A stretch of 64,000 bases of DNA from Enchytraeus crypticus (taxonomy: Eukaryota > Annelida > Clitellata > Enchytraeida > Enchytraeidae): contig CAJHZI010000205.1 in the NCBI GenBank assembly GCA_905160935.1, positions 688,001-752,000 of the forward strand, read 5' to 3'. The notes below the pieces were generated by a model. That model worked only from the letters and a program-made list of their open reading frames with translations. It was not told where the DNA came from and did no database searches. This document shows positions 19,315 to 30,864 of the stretch, in pieces. The position numbers were made by a program, and so were the translations under genes. Position 1 is the stretch's first letter; every line of letters starts with the position of its first letter.

Positions 19315-21465
19315 ATACGGCCATTTTTAATTTTATTTAGCGTGCTCGACTATTAGTATAGCATAAAAACATACTTACATAGTGATTTTCAATGTTAGTA
19401 TAATAATTGTATTGCCATCCAACGTCGTACAATTGCTGCCACTGTATGTCTCGGAGTCAATACTGCAGTTAGCTTTTCGTCTTTGTGTCGTCAACTCATC
19501 CAATGTATGTTTTTAATTCCTGCAGACAAATATTATCAATCCCACAGCGCATAGTCCTATGGCGATCCAAGCGAATGAGCAGGAGAAGGAGGCTCTGGCG
19601 CCCCTAGCGAATGCGTGAAATATTAGCGTGTAAGGCTCCTATCGAATGAACGGAGCTGTCGAGCTTATGGCGTTAAGAATCCGAAATGCAAGAGCTAATG
19701 AAAGGGAGCGACTAATCAGCAAATTATTGAGTGAAATTGAAAAGGTTTATCGGAAATACTATACATTTGGAATTAGTGGAAATCTTAGTCTTTGTTGTCT
19801 AAAGTCATAAATTATCGTAGAGCAAGCAATGGGCGTCTTGAAAAGCCATTTAGGGCTTCTGAGCTGGATGTTAAATGAGTTAAACTACTATAGGTTGCTG
19901 AGCGCTGTTCCTGGCTCCAATTACTCGAATATTAGTGACACACCTAGCAAAATGAAAAGCTCTTGCGCAGCACAGTGTGTCGCTGAGAGTCAGAATCACA
20001 AGGGACCTAATCATTGACTCTTTATTAAAACTGATGCGGGGGGACATACTGGAACTTTTACTGAAGAGCAGAAACTTGTGTGCTTTTAAGAAGGAACACT
20101 GATATACTTAAAATGGCATAGCAACTTTTAACTATTTTCCTGGTTTTTCTCTTTTTTCTTTCTTCCTCTTAATAAAAGGTGTTTATTAGAAACATTCAAT
20201 CAATTCATCGTGTTAACTTATAACAATTTTTTTCTAAATGGCAATTTTTAATTTTTATTTAGCCTATGCGATAATCCAGGTAGCCGCTTCAATTCTAAGG
20301 TAAGACGGTTTAGCGTAGACAGACAACACGGCAGTCAAATTAGAAGGCTCTCTTTAACGATATGTTTCATAATTTGAAGTTGGCCGCAGTCACAAAGTGG
20401 TGAATCACGAATATCTAGCCAAACTCACTTTCTCCGCATATACATGTATATACATGTATATACATGTATATACATGTATATACATGACCCCAAATGAGGC
20501 GATTCAAATGGCACCAACTTCCTCTGCAGAGATACATTACTGGTAGCGCTTGAGACGGATCCTGAATCAGATGGTGTTTCCTCATCAGCAGCTGACCACT
20601 CTAACCTCCGCTGAGATATAGACGCCAACGGATCACGCCGCTGCTGAATCTTCTAAATCGGATGCGGAGATATGAGCTGCATCAATAAGGCAAAAACTGA
20701 GGGCAATGGCGTTAACTGGGGGAGTAGATAAGGTTAACCTTCAGAAGCTGCGTGTTTGGAGAGGCCAAGGATCTAACATTAGGTACATTATTATGTCGCT
20801 ACAGATCTCACGCAAATGTGTGTATAAATCTATTCATGGTGTAAGTCATGTAGTGGCGAAGAAACATTTGCCAGAAATTTCTGTCTGACAAAAATGCTCC
20901 ATATAGAAGTGGGTAAACCTCTGTAATGAGCTTCTCTCGCAGCTTTCTTTGTCATCCAAATTCGCTGCTCATTCGCAATCTAATCCATCAAAAAATGAAC
21001 GTTTCAGTGCCCTTTTAATTTCTTCTTCCCTTCAATAAATTTAAGAGATAATGACTGTTGGAATCGTAACTGGGCTCCAAAATGTTACAGACGGCCTACA
21101 CTATAGAATTGAAAATCATAAACCATTAGTTTCTTCAAGTTCAGCATTAACTTGTATTCAGAAATTAAGAGTAGTTATATAGATTGCGTCAAAAGATGCC
21201 CCCCATCAAATATTTTCCATAAATTTCGTAACTGAGGTCTGTTGTCATGCAACTTTCAACGACCATTCCTGGTCAAACCTGAATGCATGACCTTCAATCT
21301 GAAGGCAGGACTAGAACGTTTTCAGAAACGTTCGCAGTGCCTCATTGATATAGAAGGCTGAGGTAGCTCGTTAAAGATAACCAACCTGTGATGCTTCTTT
21401 TAATTGGTTCTAATTTAATTTAAAGGTCGATCTATTCTTCAGTGTTCCGGAGACAAAACGGAATA
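19315..21465. other. Mostly unique sequence with one GC-rich patch
   Basis: A GC-rich patch at 19540-19625 encodes a hydrophobic minus-strand peptide end (see findings). Short frames at 19829, 20425 and 20706 have no recognisable features. Confidence 0.45.
20435..20487. repeat. (TATACATG)n short tandem repeat
   Basis: Five TATACATG-type units in a row. Confidence 0.8.
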
Positions 21466-21469
21466 TAAA

Positions 21470-21563
21470 TAAATAAATATATAAATAAATAAATATATAA
21501 ATATATGTATATTTTATATATTATGTATATATATCAAATATGATATATATGTAATATATGATT

Positions 21564-21603
<40 letters not shown>

Positions 21604-21622
21604 ATAGTATATATATGTATAC

Positions 21623-21655
<33 letters not shown>

Positions 21656-21659
21656 GATC

Positions 21660-21712
<53 letters not shown>
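21470..21712. repeat. (TA)n / (AAAT)n microsatellite
   Basis: AAATAAATATATAAAT-type start, then nearly pure (TA)n up to the 3' end of the L-A copy. Confidence 0.85.
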
Positions 21713-21714
<2 letters not shown>

Positions 21715-23085
21715 TAGTGCACTGCCTACTGGCAAGTCCAGGGTACATAACGCCTCCACTCTTCTCCGTCTTCCGCCTTCCTCTTCATTTCCATATATGA
21801 GTGGGTCTTTAAATCATCTAACATACCTAATCTCGGCCTGCCCCTGCCTCTTTTTCCTTCCATTCTACCTTCTAAGACCTCTTTTAATAGACCTTCCCCC
21901 CTTCGAATGTGTCCTATCCATCTCTTCTTCCTATTTCTTAATACATTTATCAACTGTCTATCTGTGCCAACTCTCTCCAGGACTTCCTCATTTGTAACCT
22001 TTTGGATCCAGCTAATCCTCTCCATTCTTCTCCAAATCCACATTTCCAATGCCTCCAGTTTCCTAATATCTTCCTTCCTTAAGGTCCATGTTTCACACCC
22101 ATACAATAGCGTGGTCCAAGCCAAAGTTTTCACTATTTTTATCTTTGTGTCTTTCTTTAGACTTTTTGTTAATAGTTCTTTTCTACTACCAAAGGCCGCT
22201 TTTGCTTGTGCAATCCTACTGCATATTTCCGTCTCACATTTCCCATCATCGGTTATAGTATGACCCAAATATTTGAAACTCCTTACCTGTTCCAATTTCG
22301 TACCATTTGTTGTGATATTCACTTCACCTTTATTATTTGAAACTCTCATAACCTTGGTCTTTTTATATTAATCTTCATGCCATATCTCAAAGCCGTATCA
22401 TTCAGCCTATCCATTATCTTCTGAAATCCAATCTCGCTGCCCACTACCATTCCTTGGTCATCTGCAAATCGTACATCTTGTAACAAATTCCTCCTTTATT
22501 CCTTCTTCGAAGTCTTCCATGGCTTCCTCCATCATTGCCTCAGCGGAAATTTTAAACAGCAGCGACGAAATTCTACAACCTTGTCTTACTCCATCTCCTA
22601 TTTAACCTTCTTCTGAGTATTCTTGTTGAATTTTGATTACTGCTTTTTGATTCATGTACAAGTTAAAAATTAGTCTTCTATCTCTCCAGTCAATTCCTAT
22701 TCTTTTTAAGATATTCATCATCGTTATCCAATCAATCCTGTCAAAGGCCTTCTCGAAGTCTACAAAGCATACAAAAACGTCATTTCCATATTCTAAGCTT
22801 TCTTTCGCAAAGAACCCGCATTACCCCTATTGCTTCTCTTGTGCCACATCCTTTCCTAAAACCAAATTGTGTCTTGCTCAGTATCATCTCTGCTTTCGAC
22901 TGAATGCGATTATTTACTATCTTTAATAAGATCTTCGATGCATGAGGTATTAAGCTGATTGTTCTGTAATCCGAACACTCTACAGCATTGGCTTTTTTGG
23001 GAATTGTGATCATCACTGACTTGGTAAAGTCGTCTGACCAAATACCTGTATTGTACACTTGCATACATACCTCCATTAACTTACA
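21713..23085 (-). mobile_element. Non-LTR retrotransposon family L-A, second longest copy (broken)
   Basis: Minus strand. The C-terminal frame (21726-22349: L-T-K-S-L-K-K, Y-G-C-E-T-W-T-L-R-K, R-R-M-E-R-I-S-W, W-I-G-H-I-R-R-G) is followed upstream by disrupted motif C and B regions, then by an RT N-terminal frame (22780-23076) with Y-R-T-I-S-L-I-P and F-G-F-R-K-G. Several frame breaks. 5' end truncated at about 23085 next to an AT-rich tract; the 3' hairpin is adjacent to a long (TA)n tract rather than (GA)n. Confidence 0.85.
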
Positions 23086-23099
23086 TATTATTATTAATT

Positions 23100-23290
23100 A
23101 CATATTCATATATACATGTATATATGAATGTACATATTTATACATATATGTATATATACACTTATGTATACAGTATGTATATATACACTACATATACATG
23201 TCTATATATATATGTATATGTACCCTTATATATACAGTATATAAGGGTACATATACATATACCCTTATATATATATATATATATATACCG
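23100..23290. repeat. AT-rich tract with a perfect palindromic arm pair
   Basis: TATATGTACCCTTATA and its exact inverse (23213-23253) flank a short spacer within TA/TACATGTA repeats. Confidence 0.7.
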
Positions 23291-23497
23291 TGTTGCGCTC
23301 AGGTATGGATGGACCACTGCAGAATAGTGCTACCGCAAACAGTCTGCTGCGTGTACGCAAGAGGCGACTAAGACAGGAGCTGAGGATTGCAAGAGGGGAC
23401 CCACCTCACCATGAAAGATTTTCCCCCAGGATTAAATGATAATTAATCCACCTAACTGAGGAAGACAACGGGAAACCACCTCAGAAGCCATATTTGA
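23287..23497 (+). mobile_element. SINE family A, 5' part
   Basis: CCGTGTTGCGCTCAGGTATGG and the CGCAAGAGGCGACTAA block through to CCACCTCAGAAGCCATATTT; the 3' hairpin end is missing. Abuts a (TA)n tract. Confidence 0.75.
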
Positions 23498-23499
23498 AG

Positions 23500-24205
23500 A
23501 AGATATTTATAAACACGTTAGTTTTCCATGTTGCAGGACACTTAATTCTCAACCGTCAACTATGACTCACTGTACATGGGTGTTAATGAGAAAGCATCAA
23601 GTATCTCGAGTTGTAGGCTATGTTACCTAATATGAAAGGAACTGGGGTGTAAATGGTTTTTAAACATACGAGAGTGAAAGATTAACGAGCCGATAGTGAT
23701 CCAGTAACACTGTCATAAAACAATAAAGCGTCAGCTTGCGCTGTACCCACGGAGCAGTTGGAAGTTTCCTCTACCAAGATCACACAGCTTATGCGCTAGC
23801 ATTCGCTACAAGACGAAACCAAATTTCAGCTATAACATCGAGCCACAGAATATGATTTTTTAATTATTTAAATAGGTCACTTTTTGCATAGGGCATCACT
23901 TCAAGTACTTTGGTAAATGAAATGCCGGAACAGACTGAAAGAAGAAGCACGAATTATTTCGCTAAAATATTTTACTTTTCTAAATAAAACTTGAATGATT
24001 ATATAATTAAAGAATTATTTCGAAGAATATTCATACGATCAGCTTTATTCAAGTCAGATTTTGAATTTTTCAGCAGGAAGTATTTTGAAATTGCAATGCC
24101 CTTATCCTTATGATTCTTCAATCATTCAAATCAATTTTATTCCCCACTAAATCCCCAAAATATTCCCTAGTTTAGAAATTGGAGAAATGACCCATTAACT
24201 CTCTA
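23500..24205. other. No feature recognised
   Basis: AT-rich, no coding frame. Confidence 0.5.
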
Positions 24206-24210
24206 CAACT

Positions 24211-24422
24211 CATCCCGGTGGATCCCACATTGCGGTATTATGAGATAGATCTTTGTGCCACAAATTATATCAACAAAATTCTAAGAGGATTGTAGCGAGA
24301 CCATATTTTGTGGACTACATGTTTGCTATACAGATTTCATTGATCCTCTTTGAATTCAGTTGTTATAATTTGTGATGCAGAGGTCTATCCCATAATAACT
24401 TAATGTTAGATACACCGGGATG
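24211..24422. mobile_element. Foldback / MITE-like element with 80-bp inverted arms
   Basis: The left arm (24211-24290) and the reverse complement of the right arm (24343-24422) align without gaps over 80 positions with about 64 matches by hand; the outermost 10 bp (CATCCCGGTG) are identical. The 52-bp spacer does not pair. It could be a foldback or MITE element or an expressed hairpin RNA. No target duplication was found immediately outside the arms. Confidence 0.55.
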
Positions 24423-24484
24423 AAGTGTACATGTATATGGAGTGAAGCTTCGATGTGAAAATGTTAAAACTTACAAAACTCATA

Positions 24485-24541
24485 TTATATATATATGTAT
24501 ATATATATATATATAATGTATTATAAAGGTATGTTTAGACA

Positions 24542-24579
<38 letters not shown>

Positions 24580-24830
24580 AATTATATTATATATATGAAT
24601 ATATACAGTATAATTTATATACATATTTTATAGGCCTATATATGTATAGTGTCATATATACATGTATATACAGTATATATATATATATATATAAATACAA
24701 GTATATATACATATATAGATATATGCTGTATATACATGTATAGGCCTATATAAACCCTATATATATATATATACATGTTTATATATATATATATATATAT
24801 CTGTACAGAACCGAGGATGATATATTATAG
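24485..24830. repeat. (TA)n tracts with TAGGCCTA and TACATGTA words
   Basis: Several TA runs interrupted by ATAGGCCTATAT (24630 and 24741) and CATGTATA. Confidence 0.85.
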
Positions 24831-24849
24831 ATATTATAAATAGGCCTAG

Positions 24850-24859
<10 letters not shown>

Positions 24860-24880
<21 letters not shown>

Positions 24881-24930
24881 AGGTTTAACGTCCATTTCCT
24901 AGTCTAAAGATAATGTCAGGGACGTGTATT
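24860..24930 (-). mobile_element. SINE family C, 3' end
   Basis: (AAT)n followed by AAAGGTTTAACGTCCATTTCC and AATGTCAGGGACGTG, read in reverse of the element; truncated and followed by AT-rich DNA. Confidence 0.6.
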
Positions 24931-25004
24931 GGGAGATATATTATGTATACTATATATATATATATTATATATAATATTATATATATAATATTATATATAT
25001 AAGC

Positions 25005-25104
25005 GAAGGCTAATGATAACGTCAGTTTCCTCACTCGAGAGCGATGTGAGTGACTGACGGGATAGACCAGGATTTGCACCTCGCACATACTGATCCGCGG
25101 TCGA

Positions 25105-25110
<6 letters not shown>
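25005..25110 (-). mobile_element. SINE family B copy
   Basis: GCTAATGATAACGTCAGTTTCC, ACTCGAGAGCGATGTGAGTG, ACCAGGATTTGCACC (inverse B-box) and TACTGATCCGCGGTCGAATA, then a (TA)n tract. Confidence 0.65.
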
Positions 25111-25135
<25 letters not shown>

Positions 25136-25300
25136 TATATTAGTATGTATATAATATATATATATATTATAGATATATATAATAATATATATATATATAT
25201 ATACATATGATATATATATATTCATATATATATATATATATATATATATTCAAATATATATATATAATTTGTAGATAAATATATACATATATATTTCATT
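25105..25300. repeat. (TA)n tracts
   Basis: TA runs with ATTCATATAT interruptions following a SINE B head. Confidence 0.85.
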
Positions 25301-25309
25301 GATTCAGTA

Positions 25310-25792
25310 TTTTTCACATTGTATCAACCCTCATTGCATTTCCAGCAGCATGTATCATATGATCAGCAAGTTACTGGTCTTGCTGATCGAAGCTCTTCGC
25401 TCTTCCTATCTTGTTTGCTACAGAAATATTGGTTGCCGTGTTATCAGGACTCTATCATAAAGAGATGGCGGCAGTACTTATGAGATACGAGTCGTCAGCA
25501 GTCAGCTCAATTTTCTTTGTGTTAGCTCACGTACTACAACTGTTTGCTCCAGCTCTCCACTTCACACGCCCCCTTCCCCATCTGTCTATCCCGGCTCCTA
25601 GATCCATTCGTTCACCTGATCAGTGAGCCTCTATCATGCGCATGTTTTACATCCTGCCTCTACCTGATCCGTGTGTCATGTAGTATCCGGGACCTTCATT
25701 CTCACTGAAGTTGTTGAATGGTTGCAATTTTGGAAAAGCTCTTTCAATTGAATATGCAAAGTCTCTCTCTTTCTCCCTATCTCTCTCTCTCT

Positions 25793-25829
<37 letters not shown>

Positions 25830-27365
25830 ACCATCAACGCAGATCGAGATATCTGCTGGTGGAGCTCATGTGAATATGTGAGACCTTAAGCCTTCCCTAG
25901 CCTTCATCCCTTTCGAGCGAGGAGACTGACGTTAACATTAGCTTAACCAGCTTTTAGTTAGAGTGCTACGATACTAGACTGCTTGCAGCTCCAACACGAA
26001 GAAAACTAAAACTAAAACACCCTCGATATTTAGATTATTGTGGACTAATCTCTATTTCATTCTCATTCAGGAAAAGCTTTCAAAAACAGGCAAACTCTCT
26101 GGAAACTGCAAGAGGAAATTCTATCCTACAATTATCAGGCTCGTTGTAAGAGGGAGCTCTCTTACAATGGCACGTTCGTTCAATAATGAGCCGGCTTTAT
26201 TACACGTTTTAACGCTCAGAGACTTAATCTTAAATTGACTTGAAGTCAGCTAAGAGACTTATTCCTTCATTGACTTAGTTTTCGAGAAATGTATTATCTT
26301 CATAATTCAGATAGAAACTAGTTAAGGTGCATGATCTCCGTCAGAATCATATACCATCTTTAGTCGACATCGTTTGAAGTCAACAGCGTGAATAAATTTC
26401 CTCATAACCGCTCATAGCGCTAGACTCCTGCTATATCTTGAGCGCACAAAATGAACATTTATGAAATATTCAAGAAAAGAAAGCTTCGGCTCCGAACTGG
26501 CGCTGTATTCGTAAGAATCGATTTTGAGGACTCGACGGGTGAGTAGTGTCAACACGTAAGAGTCGCTGAGTAGTCCTCACTAGAGCCCGAGGGGACAGTG
26601 GAAATCATGCTGCAATACTTGACCGGTGATTGGATACCGCTGTTGAAAATCTTGTGCAACAAGGCTATAAACTTGTAATTGCGCCTTAAAATGTTGTACT
26701 GAAGAAAGAGATCCATTGCATAGAAATCATTATTTAGAGTAGTACGACTTTCAGGTGGTAGTAACTATTACGGGTTTTGTGACCGATACTTATCTGCTTT
26801 GGTAACACGTTAGAATGATATTGTAGGACTTAGGCTACCAAACCTTCATTTGCAGTATTCTTGGGCATTGAAACGTTCGCTTTAAAGTTGATTTTGTGAA
26901 AGCCATTCAAAGATTATATTTAAACAATCGTATATAGAAAACTAAAAAGGCCTAAGCAACTAAACGTAAAAACAGCTCAACATATGCAAGTCAACTGCAG
27001 CTGGAGCTTGCAAATTCTAACTGTATATATACTTTCAATTATTATATTCAGTAGCAGATTAAAGCAGGTAAAAAATATATATGTACAAGTATGTTAACTG
27101 CTTATACAAATAAGCTGAGTAATTAATGTAGCAATATACTGCTTTAGCGTTTTGAATATTTTATTTTTAGCTGATGGCAGGTACAGAGCGAGGACCTAAG
27201 GAGCGAGTCTTAATGAGCCGTTCGATGAAGAGCACTCGACATTTAAGTGACTCTGGAGTGCGGCACTTGCATCATTTCAAATGAATATCTATTAATGAGT
27301 TATGCAGTATATTTCACAAAAATAGAAAATCTTGAAAACACACAAAACCGTGCGTGTAAGCGCAG
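25310..27365. other. Mixed sequence, no gene recognised
   Basis: A GC-richer 25.4-25.7 kb block has an open frame (25411-25626) without domain features. A family B core remnant lies at 25915-25960 (GACTGACGTTAACATTAGC), and a perfect short hairpin at 26141-26168 (TTGTAAGAG / CTCTTACAA). Confidence 0.45.
25763..25832. repeat. (CT)n microsatellite
   Basis: CT-rich run with TTCTCT interruptions. Confidence 0.8.
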
Positions 27366-27369
27366 ATTT

Positions 27370-27510
27370 TAGTTTTGGCAGTTGCTTGCGTAAGACCCGG
27401 TGACTTGTTGGCAAGTTGTACGACAACGGATCAGCAGGTGCAGGGTTCAAATCCAGTGCTCTCCCGTCGTTGTCATGCGATAACTTTGACTTCAGACTTT
27501 TTAAGTTCCA
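27370..27510 (+). mobile_element. SINE family B copy (plus orientation)
   Basis: GATCAGCAGGTGCAGGGTTC with a GGTTCAAATCC B-box, then CAGTGCTCTCCCGTCGTTGTC and a diverged GCGATAACTTTGACTTCAG. Confidence 0.5.
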
Positions 27511-28382
27511 ATTGTACATTACGTAGAACAAATAGACCCACAGTAAAAAGTCAATGTCAATATATTTTCAGTAAGAATTTCATTTGAATTAAAAATTGCA
27601 AACAGAAGATGAATACAGGGGCATCTTCGCCATATAAGCGATGACGCAGTTTGCGTCACGAAATTCGCCTGGAGAACCTGAAAATCAAACTTAGGGGTTA
27701 GTCTATATTGCATAATTTCTTTGTACTTTCTTTGAAACATGATGGAATTTTGTCGATGTTGATAGTTAATCTAAATTTATTTATTTCCAAAAATACGTTT
27801 AATTCAGAATTTTTATGCTTTACAAATTGAAACATCAGAAAGAAAACATTTTTGATGGATAAAAATATTAATTGCTAACCACAAGAACAATGTTAGAGAT
27901 ATAGGAAAAGTTTCAAAATATCTTTAATACAAAAATTATATATTAAGGTTTCGGCCGAAAGTCAATATTAATTTTCGGTATGATTTCAGTTTCCGCCGTA
28001 ACCTAAATTTCACTTTCGGTCGAACTCTAATGTAAATATTCAAATCATCTTTAATAATTTAATAATGAAATTTAATTTAATAATGGCAGCGAAATATCAG
28101 CACAAGCTAGACAGCGATTAGCATGGTGTGATTCCTTATTTTACAACAGTTTAACATGAAATACATCTAGACATACATGAAATACATGTATATGCCAATG
28201 GTAAGTCTATTATATTTTATATTTCGTTTATGACGCATGATTTCACTAGGTACGATGACAATGTTTCTTTGCGTAAACCTCGGTCTCTCGTAGTCTGTTT
28301 AGATCACAGAGACGGGCAAACAACCTGTCCGTAGTATGGCTAAGATTTCCAAGATAAGAAGCTAATCATCTCGACTTTGAGT

Positions 28383-28643
28383 CTATAAATCGCCACCCGA
28401 CTGACGCAGCTCATATACAGAATTCATTAGGCTTCCGCGATATGATGGCAAATCGATGGCGTATAGTCTAGTTGTTAATATATCACGTATAGGCGTGAGT
28501 TCTGAGTCCTCCGTTAAGCCCAGATTAAGTCTACACTTAATATCACAAATCGCTCTTGTGATAGTTGCGCTGACAGAGCGCGATAGATCCTCTATGTGCT
28601 CATAGTCTACGTACAATCTAAAGTATCCTATCATTTTCATAGT
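28383..28643 (-). CDS. Unrecognised ORF, about 86 codons from an internal ATG
   Basis: A minus-strand frame with protein-like composition and higher GC than its surroundings. The frame extends upstream to 28760, but the first part is low-complexity Phe/Ile-rich; the credible part starts at M-K-M-I-G-Y-F (about 28643) and ends at a TAG. It has an amphipathic, helix-like middle (S-V-S-A-T-I-T-R-A-I-C-D-I-K) and ends Y-E-L-R-Q-S-G-G-D-L. No domain recognised. It could be an exon (an AG precedes the region), a transposon remnant or a small gene. A cluster of TTTCGG-containing words lies about 400 bp away (27948-28025), which could mean a decayed DNA transposon. Confidence 0.3.
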   Translation of the reverse strand, partial: TMKMIGYFRLYVDYEHIEDLSRSVSATITRAICDIKCRLNLGLTEDSELTPIRDILTTRLYAIDLPSYRGSLMNSVYELRQSGGDL

Positions 28644-28934
28644 CAGAAAATTGGCATAATGAGAAAGAGCGACTAAAAATGTAATAAAAATATAATGATA
28701 GAAAATTATGAAAATGAAATTATATAATATTTTATCACAAGAATTTAAATGACAACACAATTAAGTCGGGCCATAGTTGATATCATTTTTAGGATTGTCC
28801 ATAATCTAAATTTCTTCTATTAATTGTTCATGATTGAATTGCATTCGGAAATTATAATAAGCCTGAAAATTAATGTTTTCTATTAGTGAAGCAACAATTA
28901 TGAATCATAAACCATATCAAAATATGCATAGCAA

Positions 28935-29035
28935 CGGATAAAACTTTGACGTCAGTCTCTTGCACGAGAGCAGTGACTAAGAAAGCACTGGATTTGAATC
29001 TTGAACCTACCGATTCGCTGTTGAGCAACAACTCA
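28935..29035 (-). mobile_element. SINE family B copy, diverged
   Basis: AAACTTTGACGTCAGTCTC, GCACTGGATTTGAATC (inverse B-box) and CGATTCGCTGTTGAGCAAC in the family order. Confidence 0.45.
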
Positions 29036-29039
29036 ATAA

Positions 29040-29755
29040 TTTCTATATCTCAGTAGTTTCAATATACATGTATTATAGTAATTCTTAAATCTGCAGAATT
29101 TCAAAAGAACGAAATGATTTCTAAATCGAGATCTCTATTATAAAATCTATGAAATGTAAGGAGTGTATTAGAACGAAATTCCCAAATACATGTATTACCA
29201 GGATGCTAAGATCTACAGAAATACAGACGCGTAGAATTGGTCACACAAAATACAATTCATGTGTTGCAACTGTAACAATCATAAAATCATAATTTTCAGT
29301 CATACAGGCATACAAAAATACGGTTTAGGTATACACGCATGTAGACATAAAAGCGCTGGATTGTCAAATTCACTAAAATGTAGTTACCTAATGGAAATTT
29401 ATATAAATTTATTCAACTTTAGAAACTCAAAATCAATCAATCGCGTGAAAGAAATCTTAGAACTATTAGAGATTAAAAACAAATCGAAACTACTATAAAG
29501 CGCAATTATAAAGTAACTTATCTCAATTTCAACAACTGGTTAAAATCTTTTTCGATTTGTTTCATTAACATTCACATGTAGTGCGCACATGTGGATACAG
29601 TACTTGTATTAAAAGTGGGTATCAAGTTGATCTGTTGAATATTTCGCGTTGAATTTCATCAGTCAGCATGAGCTGATCGAGTCATCAAGCAGTCATCTAT
29701 TTCCACTGCTCCTGCTCTTCAATTAACTCAATCCTCACTACAATTATCCAGCGGC
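29040..29755. other. AT-rich, nothing recognised
   Basis: The frame at 29259-29498 is unremarkable. Confidence 0.5.
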
Positions 29756-29959
29756 CTCATTGACCGCCACAAACCACTTCTCTTATCTCAACAGCACCTC
29801 AATCACTTGCTTTCTTCTTCTTTTCCTGCTTTCTTTCTTTATTTCTCTATCTCTCTCTATCTCTATCTATACTGTTCCCTCTTACTTTATCTTTTCTCAT
29901 TTCTATTTGAGCCCATTCACAGTCAATCAATATTCAATCATTCATTCAATCAACAATCA

Positions 29960-30345
29960 ATCAATCAATCTCTCTCGGTGAATTGCCAACTGGCAGGTCC
30001 ACGACATATAGCGCCTCCACTCTTCTCTGCCTTTCATTTTCTCTTAATGTCCACAAACGAGTGGATCTTTTTATCATTCAACATTCCTAATCTCAGTCTG
30101 CATCTGCTTTTCTTTCGTACTATTCTACCTTTTCCTTTAGTAAATTATCCTCCCTTAGATTGTGTTCTACATCCAGCTTTTCTTCCTATTTCATAATTAA
30201 TTTTTCAACTGCCTCTCAACTCTTTCCAGGGCTTTTTCTTTTGTAACTTTTGAGTCCAGGTAATCTTTTTCATTCTTCTCCGCATTCATATTTCCAACGC
30301 ATACGAATATAGTTTTCAGATATCTTCCTTCCTTAAGACCATGTC
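29960..30345 (-). mobile_element. Non-LTR retrotransposon family L-A, decayed 3' fragment
   Basis: TCTCTCGGTGAATTGCCAACTGGCAGG marks the degenerate 3' hairpin in minus orientation; homology to the C-terminal region continues to about 30345. An (ATCAATCA)-like stretch abuts the 3' end. Confidence 0.75.
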
Positions 30346-30663
30346 AATATTCAACCAAGTTAAGGTACATTAATTAATAAGTGAGGATTAAACGCCTGAT
30401 TAAATTTTAAAGAATTATAAGGCTATATCATTCGAAAAAGGAAACCCAATGAAGCCAGATGACGATATCGGGAACGTTCCACACGGATTATGTATTTGTT
30501 GAATCCTTTTCAGTCTTATTTTTCATTGCTACTTTCTTGTTGTTCAGAGCATTTCCACGTGATATCTATTCTTCATAGGCAGCAGCAGAACTGCATCTTT
30601 TGCTTTCTATATACTTGGTACAGAATTACTACAACGTTTAAATCAGTAGTACAGCTTGGGAAA

Positions 30664-30694
30664 CAATATTAATAATAATAATAATAAAATAATA

Positions 30695-30729
<35 letters not shown>

Positions 30730-30860
30730 GGTTTAACGTCCATTTCCTCATCTAGGCATGATGTCAGGGGCAGATCAATTCACCTCGACCAATCTGCAAA
30801 AGAAATGTGCTGAGGAGAAGTAAGGTCCTAAACGAAAGTGTAAGGTTCTAAACGAAAGCA
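30664..30860 (-). mobile_element. SINE family C copy with (AAT)n end
   Basis: (AAT)n, AAAGGTTTAACGTCCATTTCC, TCATCTAGGCATGATGTCAG, GCAGATCAATTCACC and AAATGTGCTGAGGAGAAGTAAG. The same block order is seen at 57440-57620. Confidence 0.65.
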
Positions 30861-30864
30861 TTGT

